Notes: generated by a model not told the origin, from the letters alone. DNA of 64,000 bases from Muscardinus avellanarius (GCA_963383645.1 OY726569.1:33381592-33445591); one strand, 5' to 3'; counted from the stretch's first letter, positions 22,640-34,654 are shown. Program-made: numbers and translations.

Positions 22640-25600
22640 AGTTTCTTAATCTCTTTGTATAGATATTAGTCCTCTATCTGAGCCATAGGTGGTAAAAATC
22701 TCCCATTCTGTTGGCTCTCGGTTGAGGATCCTGACTGTTTCATTTGCTGAACAGAAGCTCTTCAGTTTCATGCAGTCCCACGTATTGATACACCTTTTAG
22801 CTTGTTGTGCCTTTAGGGTCTTGTTGAGAAAGATTTTATCTGTACCTATGTATTGTACTGTTGGACCTATGCCCTCTTCAAGGAGCCTCAAGGTCTCTAG
22901 TCTAATTTCCAAGTCTTTGATCCATCTTAAATTGACTCTTGTGTAGGGTGAGAAAGTGGGATTAATTTCCAATTTTCTGCATATGGTTAACCGGTTTTTC
23001 CAACACCATTTGTTGAACATACTATCTTTCTTCCAGTGTATGTTTTTGGCCCCTTTGAAAAATATCAAATGGCTGAAAGTGTGTGGATTTGTTTCTGAGT
23101 CTTCTATCTTGCTTCATTGGTCTACATGTCGGTTTTTGTGTCAATACCATGCTGTTTTTATTACAGTGGCTTTGTAGTATAGTTTAAACTCAGGTATTGT
23201 GATTACTCATGCATGGTTTTTGTTGCTGGGAACTACTTTGGATATTCTGTTTTTTTTTTTTTTGTTGTTGTTGTTCCAAATGAATTCAAGGACTGATTTT
23301 TCTATATCTGTAAGGAATGATCTTGGTAACTTAATGGGTATTGCATTGACTATGTAGATCACTTTGGGGAGTATGGCCATTTTGATAATATGTATTCTGC
23401 CTATCCAAGAACAGGGAAGATCTTTTCATCTTCTAAGATCTTCAATTTCTTTTTTCAATGTTTTATAATTTGTTAGTAGTAGAGGTCTATTACCTCCTTG
23501 GTTAAGTTCATTCCTAAGCATTTTATTTTTTGTTGGAAATCCTGAGTTGAAGTGTTTTCCTGATATCTTTTTCAGTGGATTTATGGTTGGTGCACAGAAA
23601 AGCTTCTGATTTGTTGATATTAATTTTGTGTCCAGATACTTTGCTGAAATTGTTGATCAGGTCTGTAAGTCTTTTGGTTGAGTTTGTTGGGTCTTCTAGG
23701 TATAGTATCATGTCATCTGCAAATAGTGAAAAATTGAGTTCTTCTTTTCCTATTTGTACTCCTTTGATTTCCTTTTCTTGTCTTACTGCTCTGGCTAGGG
23801 TCTCAAGTACTATATTGAAGAGAAGTGGTGATAATGGACATCCTTGTTTTGTTCCTGTTTTTAGGGGAAATTCTCAAAGTTTTTCCCCATTTAATATGAT
23901 GTTGGCTGTGGGCTTATTATAGATTGCCTTTATGATGCTGAGGTATGTTCCTTCTATTCTGATTCTCTGCAGTGCTTTTATCATAAATGGATGTTGGACT
24001 TTATCAAAGGCTTTTTCAGTATCTAATGAAATGATCATGTTATTTTGTCTTTGGATCTGTTTATGTGATGTATTGCATGGATTGATTTTCATATGTTAAA
24101 CCAGGCTTGCATCCCTGGAATGAAGCCTACCTGTTCATGGTTTATGATTTTCTTGATGTGATTTGGAATGTGTATTGCTAGTATTTTGTTTTGAATGCAC
24201 ATTGCTAGCAGTTTTGCGTCCAAGTACATCAAAGATATAGGCCTGTCATTTTCCTTCCTTGAACTGTCCTTATTTAGTTTTGGTATTAAAGTGATGTTGG
24301 CTTCATAGAATGTATTTGGGAGAGTCCCATTTCTCTCTACTTTATGAAATAGATTGAGGAGTATCAGGATCAGGTCTTCTATAAAGGTTTTATAAAATTT
24401 ACCTGGGTAGCCATCTGGTCCTGGGCTTTTCTTTGATGGTAAACTCTTTTTTTGTTGTTTTAATATCTGATTGCTATTGGTTGCTTTAAGTTTTCTATGT
24501 CTTCTTAACTAGGTTTAGGCAGGTTGTATTTATCTAAAAGTTGTCCATTTCCTCCAGATTTTCCATTTTGTTGGCATATAGTTTTTCAAAGTAATTTCTG
24601 AAAATCCTCTGGATTTCTGCACTGTCAGTAGTGAAAGCTCCTTTTTGATCTCTTATCTTCAAGATCTGAGTCGATTCTCTCTTTTTTTAGTTAAATTGGC
24701 TAGTGGTTTATTTATCTTATTATTTTTTTAGAGGAACCAGCTTTTAGTTTCGTTGATTTTCTGTACTGTTTTTGTTCTCTACTTCATTTATTTCTGCTCC
24801 GAATTTGCCAATTTATTGTCTTCTACTGGCTTTGGCTTCGGATTGTTCCTGTTTTCAAGGGCTTTGAGGTGTGTCATTAAGTTGTTTATTTGATGATTTT
24901 CTGTTTTTCTTATGTGGGCACTCAGTGCTATAAATTTTCCTCTTAATACTACCTTCAAAGTGTCCTAGAAGTTTTGATATGTTGTATCTCTATTTTTGTT
25001 TGTTTTTATAAATTTCTTGATTTCACCCCTTATTTCTTCTATGACCCATTCTTCATTTAGAAGTGTGGTGTTCAGTCTCCACATGTTTATGTGGTTTCTA
25101 TGAGTCTTTGTATAGTTGATTTCTAGTTTTATACCATTATGGTCTGAAAAGAGACAGGAAATTATGTCACAGTTTTAAAATTTTCTAGTGCTCATTTTGT
25201 GGCCCAGGATATGATCTATCTTGGAGAAGTTTCCATGAGCTTCTGAGAAAAATGTGAACTCTGCCATAGATGGGTGGAAAATTCTGTATGTGTCTAACAG
25301 GTCCATTTGATTAATAGTGTTCTTTAGGTCCAAGGTGTCTTTACTGACCTTTTGTCTACAAGATCAATCTAATGGTGTAAGAGGGGTGTTGAAGTCTCCC
25401 TGTATTATTGTATTGGGATTTATATGTGACTTAATATCACAAAGAGTTTGTTTTATGAAAGTAGCTGCACCTAAGTTTAGAGCATGAATGTTGATTATCA
25501 TTATTTCCTCATGGTGGTTTTTCCTTTTACCAGTGAAAAAATGACCATCTTTTTCCCTTCTAATAAGTTTGGGTTTGAAGTCTAACTTATCTGAAATTAT

Positions 25601-25860
25601 AGTTACTACTCCTGCCTATCTTTGTGTTCCTTTGGCATGGATTACCTTGTTCCAATCCTTTACCTTGAGTTTGTTGCTATCTTTACTTGTAAAGTGTGTT
25701 TAATGCAAGCAGCATATAGATGGATTCTGGTTTTTAATCTATTTTGCTGCTTTATGTCTTTTAATTGGGGAGTTGAGGCCATTTACATTTAGTGTGATTA
25801 TTGGGAGATGATTTTTAATTCCCAACATCTTGAGATATTACTTCTGTATGAAATATTGTT
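22640..25860 (-). pseudogene. LINE-1 ORF2 remnant (endonuclease/reverse transcriptase)
   Basis: ORF2 of L1 encodes the endonuclease and reverse transcriptase that copy L1 RNA into DNA at a nicked target. Fragments in several frames keep recognisable parts. [17 protein letters not shown] near 24,000 belongs to the fingers/palm region. The catalytic FADD motif is encoded at 23,712-23,723, followed by MILYLE and [16 protein letters not shown] text. The part at 22,646-23,068 keeps the downstream WDCMKLKSFC..NREPTEWE region. Many stops and frameshifts separate these pieces, and the extreme C-terminus is deleted. The N-terminal endonuclease region should lie between about 25,000 and 25,860 and is broken. 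It cannot make a working enzyme. Confidence 0.9.
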
Positions 25861-25873
25861 TGTTCTTCTCTTC

Positions 25874-26790
25874 TTAGTTGTCTGCTGGATGAAAATTCTT
25901 GTTTCTCTGGTTCTGGTGTGAATTTCTTGTTTCTTCTTTGTAGTTGATCTCTTTGAGTATTTTCTCTAGTGCTGGTTTTGAAGACATAAACTCCTTCAGT
26001 TTCTGATTGTCATGGAAGAATTTTATTTCACCATCTAATTTGAGAGATAGTTTTGCTGGGTAGGAAATTTTTGGCTGGAAGTTGTTTTCTTTCAGAGTTT
26101 GGAATATGTTACTCCAAGCCCTTCTGGCTTTCATGACCTGGTTTGGGAAGTCTGGAGTGATTCTAATTGGTTTCCCTCTGGATGTCACTTTGTCTTTGTT
26201 TTTGTTGCCTTTAAGATTTTCTCTTTAGCTACAACATTGGTCATTTTGACTATTATGTGGTATGGAGAACCTTTTCTCTGATCTTGTCTAAAGGGGGTTC
26301 TATAACTTTCCTGTACCTATGTATCAATCTCTTGCTCTATGCTTGGAAACATTTTGCTATTACTTCTTTGAAGATATTGTTGAGCCCCTTAGTTTCATCT
26401 TCTTTTCCCTCCTCTATACCTATTATTCTTAAATTAGCTCTTTTGAGATGGGCCCATATTTCTTCAATGTCTAGTTCCTGCTGTCAAATTATTTTTTCTA
26501 TGTTATAAACTATGTGTTCAATTTTGGAGTGATCGTCTTCTAGGAGTAAGATTCTGCTGTCCATATGGTCTAAGCAATTGTTTATAGTTTGAATAGATAC
26601 CTTTACTTCAGTGATTGCACCCTTTATTTCTTTCAGACTCTCTGTAAATTCTTTTCGGGAATTCCTGTATTAATTCTACAGTTACATTTCAGATTTGACT
26701 GTCTGAAGACCTCTGAAGTTCTGTGTAATCAGATTCTGTAGTTGTGGAGTTGTGGGTGCTCATTGCTCCTTTGTTATTACTCCTTTTCAT
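25874..26790 (-). pseudogene. LINE-1 ORF1 remnant (RNA-binding chaperone)
   Basis: ORF1p is a trimeric RNA-binding chaperone that packages L1 RNA. The longest intact part (25,874-26,188) is the C-terminal domain with GKPIRITPDFPNQVMKARRA, ENNFQPKISYPAKLS and SSKPALEKILKEINY text. The start codon appears to survive as CAT at 26,788-26,790, with the start-proximal words matching the copy at 55.97 kb. The N-terminal coiled-coil part is broken by stops and frameshifts. It lies directly upstream of ORF2 with about 15-20 bp between them, as usual in L1. Confidence 0.88.
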
Positions 26791-28519
26791 GGCTTCAGAC
26801 ATTTGCCTCTGTTGCTTTTGATGAATTTCTTTCAGTTTCTAGGTATCACCTGGTTAATCCAAGTAGAGTTTGTATTGTATTCAATAGTGAAGGTTGAGGA
26901 AGGAGAGAAGTTCAAGAGTAAATGGAAGAATAGGGTAAAATCTCAGGTAGAGTCAAATAGAGAGAAATTATGAGTTTACTATATATTAGAATATACCAGA
27001 GATTAGAGATAGTAACATCATAATATAGTTCACAGTGATAGTGACATATATGCACATAGCACTGTTCAGTTTTCCTTGGCTCCCTCCCCACTCCTCCCTT
27101 TCCCTATCCAGGGTACTGAGATAGAAATTGGTATCCTCAGATATGTACATAATGTCCATGGAAGTGATTCCTTCATTAATTCTCTCTCTCCCAACAACCA
27201 TCTCCTAGACCACCTCCCTGATTCCACTGGAGTTTCTTCTCCATTAACTAAAGTCTCTCTAGTATTCTGATTATTCCCTAACTTCTGCATATGAGGGAAA
27301 ATGTACGATCTTTCACTATCCGTGACTGGCTAATCTACATAGCAAAATTCATAACATTCATTTTTCTGTAAATGACATGCTTTTGTTCTTCATTGCTGAG
27401 TAGAATTCCATTGTGTTCATATCCTATTTTGTAACTTATTCATCTGTTGATGGACCTCTTGGTTAGTTTTATAATTTGGTTATGAATTATGCTTCCATAA
27501 ACATGGTAAGCATGTATTACTATATTTTGATTGCAGTTCCTTTGGAAAGATATGCAGGAGTGGTATAGCTGTATCATATGATGGATCCATTTCCAATTTT
27601 CTGAGGAATCACCACATTGGTCTTCATAGCAGCTGTACTAATTTTCAATCTCACCAACAAGAGTTCTTATTTCCCCACATTCTTGCCAGCATTTATAGTT
27701 GTTTGACTTCTTGATAATTGCCATTCTAATTGGTTTTAGATGGGATCTCAGTGTAGTTTTGATTTTCATATTTCTGACTGCTAATGATGTTGAATAATTT
27801 TTCATGTATAATTTGACCATTTGTATTTTTTCTTTTTTTCTTTTGGGAAATATCTATTTAATTCAATTGTCTACTTCTTGGCTGTGTTATTTTTATTTCA
27901 AGTCTTTTAAATACTTTTTATATTCTAGATATTAGTCCTCTGTCAGAGGAATCAATGGCAAAGATCTTCTCCCATTCTTTAGATTCTCTCTTTAGACTCT
28001 TGATGCTTTCCTTTGATAAACAGAAACTTTTAGTTTAATATAATTCCATCTATTCATTCTTATTTTAATTTCCTAAGCTGTGAAAATCTTACTGAGAAAG
28101 TATCTACCTGTGTCTATATGTTGGAGTTTTGGACCTCTTTGCCCTTCTTTAGTAATTTCAAAGTCTTTGGTCTAATTTTCAGATGTCTTATTCATCTTGA
28201 GTTGATTCTTGTGCATAGTGAGAGGTAGGAATTTAAATCCATTTTTCTACAAATGGAAAACTAGTTTTCCCAACACCATTTGTTGAAAAGGCTTTTTTTC
28301 TCAAATGTATATTTCTGTGCTGTTGTTGAAAATCAGTTGGCAATAAGTTTGTGGATTTGTTTCTGCATCTTCTGTTTTGTTGGCCTATGTGTCTGTTTTA
28401 GTGCCAAAACCCAAACCATGTGTTTTTATACTGTATCTCTATAGTATAATATCTTGTCAGAATTGTGATGCCTTCTACATATTACTAATTGCTGAGAGTT
28501 GCTTTGGCTATTCTGGATT

Positions 28520-29079
28520 GCCTGGAGCCATCCTAGCCCATGCAATGAGATCATCATTTTGGACCAACTTAACCTAGCACAGTACCTGCTAAGTGGAAAT
28601 TGTCCTGAAGCAAACAAACTTCCTTAGATAGGATGGGACTGAAAGGTAAACTTTGCTGACTTCTATTCTTTCTTAAGTGTTTACTTTGCTCCTCTCTAAA
28701 CCTAGCATGTGATTGCCACACTCTAAACCTACTAGCTCATGTTTGCCTTTTCCTAAAATTTAATTTCTAATCCTACATTTAACTCATGACCTTCTTGCTA
28801 TTTTCTTTGGTTAAATCCTCAATTAAAGAAAGGCACTGGCTGTAGGATACCGGGAGAACTGTCAGCTAATTCCTCCCCAATCCCCTGAATATTAAAAATA
28901 ATTTGCTCCAAATTATTGTATCTGACTCCATGTCATTTTAGTAAGAGAAGACTATTTTTAGGAAGCTTCCTGGAGCAGAAAATTTCTGTTTTGGGAATAT
29001 GGAACAAATTTTAGGAAGCTTTCTAGAACAGCAACCTTTTGTGTTGGGACTATAGAGGAAGTAGTATCCACTAGAGTAC
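28520..29079. mobile_element. Putative solo LTR inserted in the L1
   Basis: About 560 bp with no L1 similarity splits the antisense L1 text between GGCTATTCTGGA and CTTTTGTTTTTCTATATG, which are adjacent in other L1s. It starts TGCCTGGAGCC, contains a GAATATTAAAAATAA stretch that could serve as a polyadenylation region, and ends ACACTATA. The flanking words CTGGAT and CTAGAT could be a 6-bp duplication with one mismatch, as ERV insertions make. Family unknown. Confidence 0.45.
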
Positions 29080-29217
29080 ACTATACTAGATCTTTTGTTT
29101 TTCTATATGAAATTTAGGGCTGATTTTTCTAGATTTGTGAAGAATAACATTAACATTGGTGTTTTGATAATGATTGCTTTGATTTTGTAGAGCATTTTTG
29201 TTAGAATGGCCTTTTTA

Positions 29218-29411
29218 TGTGTTTGGCACTGGGGAATGAATTAAGGAACATTATACTGAGCTAAGCCCCTAGCCATATTTTATTTTTTAAAATAGGGTCT
29301 TTCTAGGTTAATAAAAGTCTCATTATTTCCTGAGCCTGTCCTCAAATCTACAATCCCCCTGTCTCAACCTCTCACCTACTGGGATTGCTGTCATGTACCA
29401 CTACTCCCAGC
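29218..29411 (-). mobile_element. B1-dID-type SINE, long form, old
   Basis: A strongly diverged minus-strand copy inserted in the L1. The L1 word TTAGAATGGCC(A)TTTT is repeated on both sides (about 29,202 and 29,412), which is its target-site duplication. Confidence 0.8.
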
Positions 29412-29455
29412 TTAGAATGGCCATTTTGATAATATTTATTCTGACTATACAAGAG

Positions 29456-29973
29456 CCAATACCATTTTCAATTGGAAAAACTGTGGGAAGTCCCTTTAAA
29501 ATCAGGAACAAGATAAGAATTTCCATTATCAATGATACTTCAAAAGAAGAATCAATAATTTCTTAAATATAGTATTCATGGTTCTACACAGAGTGAGAAG
29601 ACAAGAGAAAAAACTCAAAGAAATTAAAATACCAATAGAAGAACTGACATTATCTCTGTTTTCGTATAATATGATTAGTACTAGAAGACAAAAAAAATCA
29701 ATGAGAAGACTTATAGAGCTGATTAAAAACTCAGGCAACTATCAGGATACCAAAACCATCTACAAAAATCAGTAGCTTTTCCATATACTGACCATGAACT
29801 CACTGAAATATCCTGACATTAATTCTATTTACAATAACCTCAAAAAATACCTAGGAATAAATCTAACTAAGGAGGTAAAAGACCTCTGTAATGGAAATTA
29901 TAATACACTAAAGAAAAAGTTAAAGATCTTAACAGCTGACAAAAATCTCTCATGCTTTTATGTTGTCTCTTTT
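29456..29973 (+). mobile_element. Inverted 5' segment of the 27.0-29.97 kb LINE-1 (ORF2)
   Basis: Sense ORF2 text starts at about ATCAGGAACAAGATAAG and includes AAAATCAGTAGC, CTAGGAATAAATCTAACTAA, GGAGGTAAAAGACCTCTG, and ends CAAAAATCTCTCATGC. In L1 order the next bases are the antisense text ending at 29,455, so the two parts meet without loss. Confidence 0.87.
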
Positions 29974-29991
29974 AAGAATAATAGGAATCAT

Positions 29992-30186
29992 AGCTGGGTG
30001 TGGTGGCACACACTTGTAATCCCCACGCTTGGGAGGTGGAGACAGGAGGATCATGCAGGTTCAAAGCCAGCCTTGCTGGCTTAAGAGACCCTGTGTCTAA
30101 ATAAAATATAAAATAGGTCTGGGAGTGTATCCCAGAGATAGAAAGCCCCTGGGTTCCATCTCTAATACCACCAAAAAAAAAAAAAA
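29992..30186 (+). mobile_element. B1-dID-type SINE, short form
   Basis: A complete short form with a 15-A tail. The duplication AAGAATAATAGGAATCAT (29,974-29,991) recurs after the tail with two changes (AAGAATAATACAAATCAT). Confidence 0.92.
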
Positions 30187-30397
30187 AGAATAATACAAAT
30201 CATGACGGTGCTCAGTGATACAAAATACTCCCTTTCCTTTTAGCCACAATAAAATCTGCAAGAGAATATTAAGATAATGTATATTGTTTATTTCATAGTA
30301 GAAGAACTTTAATAAGCATAATGTATGTATAGGGTAAAGTACAGGGCTTGGTTTTAATAAATCTATAATTTAGAAAAAGCACATGTAAATATCTGTA

Positions 30398-30540
30398 TGT
30401 CTTTTATTTGGAAACAGGGTCTCACTAAGTTGTTGAGAGCCTCACTAAGTAGCTGAGGCTGGTTTAGAACCTGTGCAGTCTTCCTGTCTCAGCCTCCCAA
30501 GCACGGGGATTACAAGCGTGCCCCAGTACCACCCCCCAAA
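30398..30540 (-). mobile_element. 5'-inverted SINE (B1-dID type, long form)
   Basis: Minus-strand B1 half and middle (antisense TTTTATTTGGAAACAGGG to GGGGATTACAAGCGTG) are followed at once by the plus-strand 3' end of the same family (CCCCAGTACCACC) and an A-rich tail. The words ATATCTGTATGTC and ATATCTGTATATC on the two sides look like one target-site duplication, so the whole is one inverted insertion. Confidence 0.75.
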
Positions 30541-30619
30541 AATGTATATCTGTATATCAACTGCCATAGAAATTATCTACATGAGAATTGAAATGAAAGA
30601 GTGGGTGATTGTGAACAAC

Positions 30620-30815
30620 AAGAATAGTAATCATAATAGCTAAACCTGAAGACTTTCAATGATTTCAGTTATAGACTCATAGCAATAAAGTTACCAGTTC
30701 TCAGTTTACAAAAGTGGAAATTGAGCTTTAGAAAGACTGTCTTGTCAAAAGTAATTCAGTTTCTAAGAAGTCTAGCAAGATTTGAAGTACATGTAGTTTA
30801 CCTCAAGAGCTTGTC
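30620..30815 (+). mobile_element. MIR remnant
   Basis: The core-SINE pattern is visible in sense: TCTCAGTTTACAAAAGTGGAA, ATTGAGCTTTAGAAAGACTG, TTGTCAAAAGTAATTCAG and an AGCAAGATTTGAA end, matching the MIR 'add to zero, subtract baseline, tissue intake' type core as GGAAACTGAGGC..AGAGAGG..TTGCCCAAGGTCAC..AGCTAG..GGATTTGAA from memory. Ancient mammalian repeat. Confidence 0.6.
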
Positions 30816-31166
30816 TTTAGTAATAACACATAAACGTTTTTGATTAGATATGTTTAGGTAACAAAGAATCAAGTTAATAGAACCATAGCCAAGCAAAACA
30901 TACAGACTCAGCGTGTGGTACTGTGGGAGCACTGAAAAGTCTTGTCCACATGATCAAAACTTGAATTATAGGTGTACACATATATAGAAATGTCCTCCAA
31001 ACCCATTAATTTGTAAAATTACATGTATTAACAAAAACAAATTTTCAGATAAGTGGGAGGGATTAGATTGGAATATTCAGTATGGGAAAAGTGGAAATGA
31101 GATATAATGAAATCTTTGAATTCAGACCACAAAGAAATCAGTTACATTAATGAATAGATTCACATG
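30816..31166. other. Unique DNA
   Basis: No recognisable repeat or gene. Confidence 0.5.
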
Positions 31167-31176
31167 AATATGTATC

Positions 31177-31388
31177 CTTTTTTTCTTTTTCTTTTTTTTT
31201 TTTTTTGGTGGTACTGGGGCTCCTGGAAGCCCTTCTACCTCCGGGCTAGACTCCCAGACCTATTTTATACTTTTTTATTTTTGGAAACAGGGTCTCTTAA
31301 GCCAGGGGGCCTGGCTTCAAACCAGCGCGATCCTCCTGTCTCTGTCTCCCAAGTGTGGGGATTACAAGTGTGCGCCACCACGCCCAGC
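31177..31388 (-). mobile_element. B1-dID-type SINE, short form
   Basis: A minus-strand full copy with a T-rich (antisense A) tail of about 30 bases. The word GAATATGTAT occurs just before the tail (31,167-31,176) and just after the element (31,389-31,398). Confidence 0.92.
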
Positions 31389-31398
31389 GAATATGTAT

Positions 31399-33485
31399 TA
31401 TTTTGGAAATTCCACAAGTATATGGAATTATCTTGCAAATTCAAATTTTTTTAAAATAAATCTACTCATGACTAAAATATTGAATTATTAATGTGGAAAA
31501 GATGTCATGTTTTGATATATGTATATATTGTGTAGCGGGTTTAAAGCATCTATTTCCTCAAACTTTTATTGCTTCTTTAGAGTGAAAACAATGAAAATCA
31601 ATTCTTCTAACTTTTTAGATGTACAGTGCACAATTGCTATCTATAATCACCCCTGTGTAATAGCACCTCAAATCCAATTGACATCTCATCTTCTTTCTCA
31701 GAATTATCAAGAAAATTCTATCATTCACTGTTACTGATGCAGCATGGCAATGGTAGCAACAGGGCTTGTGGAATAGAAGGTCTTGATTCAGTGAAATCTG
31801 ACTTATCCTGATAACAGGATCATAAACAAATCTCTGACGTAAAGTTTCTCTCTAACTGGTAGAAAATATTTGGCATAGTTTAGTAATTCATGCTTTTTAA
31901 AATTGTTTCCAAGAGTAGCATGTTGCACAAGATTAATCATCTTAAATTAATGTTATAAATTTATCATTTCTGTCTATGATAACTATTTTAAGAGATACTT
32001 TTGAGTGGTAAAAAATACTTTCACAATATTAATTTCTTAGTATTGCATAGCACAGTGGGCTATATTCATTTAACTAGTATAGATGTGGAAAATCCATAAG
32101 AAGTTTTCAAAGAAATAATAACCTTGAATTATACTCTGGCTAACCTCCAGATTTAATATAAACACATTTGATCTGAAAATATTAACTGTATAGTGATTTC
32201 ATTTTCATGAACTATTCATATATTGACTTCATTGCATTAATGGTTCTATTCAATCAAAAGCACTCAGCTATCTATAAATGTGTGTGTGTGCAAATATAGT
32301 AGCAAATAGAGAAAAAGAAAACTTTCATAGGATGTAGTATTATCTAACTAGATCCTTCTTTCCTTTTTGAAAGTATGCTTATCAAGACTCCTAGTGCTTT
32401 ATAATGCTTACATTGTTATCCTATCATATGTGCTTGGTTTTTAAATGACAAATCGATGAAATTCAATAAAGGTTTCTTCGAGTTATTTATGCAACACCTG
32501 TTATTTTTGGCACTTCTGTGTAGTTTTGTATTTTCTGTAAATCATCTAACCAAATTACATAAACACATCTGCTCATCTAAGGTACTTCATAAACAAAAAG
32601 AATTGTTACAATAGGATAGCTCATTTTCCAACAATATTAATTGTGGACATTCTCTGGTTTTAGAGGATAGTGCTAAGATGATATTTTCCAGTAGAAACTA
32701 ATATGAGATTATTTGTAGAGGCAGCTTTACTCTTTGTTTTAGACTTTTAATAGCACCATATTAGATAATAACTGTTTGATTTTAAAGAGAAAAGCAAAAT
32801 AGGAGCCTAATTTGCATGTCAGTGAAAAGATAAGATAGAAAGGGAGGTGGAAAGTCCAAATTAATCATTCTGTACTTATAACTAGAACATATCTGTACTT
32901 ATAATATATAATCATAAGTAAAATTTTATGTAAAATAGTCCCATCAAATTGTAAGTTTGCCTTTATTCCATTAATAAATTTATCCTCATTTGGGTTCATA
33001 ATATTTTTATTAATGAAGGAGTATTTATTAATGTCTCTCAGATAAACTTTCTTTAAAACTAACTTCTTAAAATTTGAAACTAATCTAATTAAAATATTCT
33101 ATTCCAGAAGCAATACACACTCATTTTATTACTATAAGCTAATGATTTTAGTGGAATTGCATTTAATATTCTCTTTGAATCTGATTTTTCAAAATCAATT
33201 AATTATTAATTCTAATTTCAGTTCTTCTGGGCCATTGATTCTTTTTCTCATTAGGCTCTTATCACTTGACTTCTCAAAAAGACAAGAGTTCACTTCTTAG
33301 AGAAAAAAATAAATATATTTGTATTAATAATATATTTTATTCATTTTCATATTTAATTTATATCTAAAATTCATATTAAATATAAATTATATTAAATTTC
33401 AAGGTTTTATATTTAATTTATATCTGAAATTTCCTATTTATTATACTTATATTTATTGTACAAAATATAAATATTATAAATGGGA
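31399..33485. other. Unique AT-rich DNA, 2.1 kb
   Basis: No repeat family or gene is recognised; short frames have no domain. Confidence 0.5.
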
Positions 33486-33507
33486 AAAATAAATATAAGT
33501 GCAACAA
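33486..33507 (+). repeat. 22-bp source/partner segment of an inverted duplication
   Basis: The reverse complement of these 22 bases is found exactly at 35,805-35,826, next to the partner of the 91-bp segment below. Confidence 0.85.
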
Positions 33508-33790
33508 CCTAAATATATTTTTATTGCCAATTATTTCTTCTTGTATTTGTATAGTATGAAGAACTATCGACCAGATAAAATAAAATGAAATATTTCCACA
33601 TTTACTTCTGTACATATCCTTTCAACTTTCACTAACATATAAATATATTAAATGCAATGTTAATTTTGATTGGGCTGATAATGCTTCTAAAAGCATTAAA
33701 ACAGAATATAAAAGTTATTTTATGCCCTTTCAAAACATAAATAACCACTTTCTTAAGTGGTGTCTTTGTGTGAATATATAAGTGCATATA

Positions 33791-33881
33791 AACATTCACT
33801 AACATAAATTTCTGTTGCTGCTTATATAGAATATACATTTATCTTTGTTATTTTGTTTGATTTGTCAAAAAACTTTATAAA
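33791..33881 (+). repeat. 91-bp perfect inverted duplication, left copy
   Basis: These 91 bases (from AACATTCACTAACATAAATT to GTCAAAAAACTTTATAAA) are the exact reverse complement of 35,824-35,914. They match no repeat family I know. The two lie about 1.94 kb apart. Confidence 0.95.
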
Positions 33882-34654
33882 TTTTATCTTGAGAATAATA
33901 TTTTATTAGGTTATATCCAGAGCCAGTATCATAGATTTAATTGGATCATTAAAATACATGGAAAATTACCCCCTTAATTGATTAGTGTCTATCAATTATT
34001 CTTTCTATTTTCTATACTACATTACTGAAACTTCTACTAAAGCATCCATTTCAAATGGCTTTATATTCTTAATACTAATTGGTTTTATATTGACCATCCC
34101 TACCATTTGTAACGAAAGCTCTCTGAAGGCAGCTCATTTTTCAAATTCAATTTACTTTCATTACTTGGCACTACACAAGGGTCTCAGATGGAATAAAGGT
34201 TGCTGAAGAACAGCCAAGGGCTTAATAAGAATGAAGAATATCACATTCTGAAATCATCTTGAGAACACTTCCTTTCAAGGCCAGGTTTCTAGAGATCTGT
34301 TTTAAAGAGCAAAGTGAACTCTTGCCCTTTTCTAAGTCATTTCTCTGCTTTACTGCCATTTAATTTGACTTCTCCAGAAGGCCAGTGGCCAAAAGCTCTT
34401 CCCGATATTTTTTCTCTCAAATATTCTTCTCAAGAAATAATCAGAAAAAGAGCATGAAGGTAAGTTTTTATGAAACTCAAATATTTCACCCTTAGACAAT
34501 AGGATAGGCCTTCAAGATTAGAAGTTCTGGTATTGACAAGAATAGAATGAAATGTATTCTTGAGCAATCATATGAATTCACCACCCTTTTTTATACCAAT
34601 ATAAATTTTGTTGAGCAGCTTTAAGATACTGTGGTTATGGCTTTATGAAAATTA
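33882..34654. other. Unique DNA
   Basis: Slightly less AT-rich near 34,190-34,460 (for example CAAGGCCAGGTTTCTAG, GGCCAGTGGCCAAAAGC). A perfect-looking donor AAGGTAAGT at about 34,458 has no convincing exon around it. Confidence 0.45.

Larger units (their letters stand above)
22372..26985 (-). mobile_element. Near-complete LINE-1, minus strand, with internal deletion
   Basis: From right to left: partial 5'UTR (about 26,791-26,985), ORF1, ORF2, then 3'UTR ending in the antisense of CACCAATAAAA at 22,372. At about 22,637 the 3'UTR (antisense CTTTCACATATTAG) joins ORF2 text that normally lies several hundred bases further upstream, so the ORF2 C-terminal region is deleted. An older L1 in the same orientation starts just beyond its 5' end. 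Confidence 0.9.
27005..29455 (-). mobile_element. Older LINE-1, minus strand part of a 5'-inverted insertion
   Basis: Antisense 3'UTR (CACATAGCACTGTTC, CTCCCTCCCC) and ORF2 end through CTGATTATTCCCTAACTTCTG, TTCATCTGTTGATGGAC, CTTCTTGATAATTGCC, TCAACACCATTTG-type text. It reaches CTGACTATACAAGAGCC at about 29,450. It hosts an LTR-like insertion (28,520-29,079) and a SINE (29,218-29,411). Diverged throughout. Confidence 0.87.

Noticed and set aside
22646..23068. 140-codon minus-strand frame
   Set aside because: It is a piece of broken L1 ORF2, not a separate gene.
34380..34475. Donor-like AAGGTAAGT with a weak upstream acceptor-like TTCTTCTCAAG
   Set aside because: The implied exon would be about 25 bp; no other exon or frame supports it.
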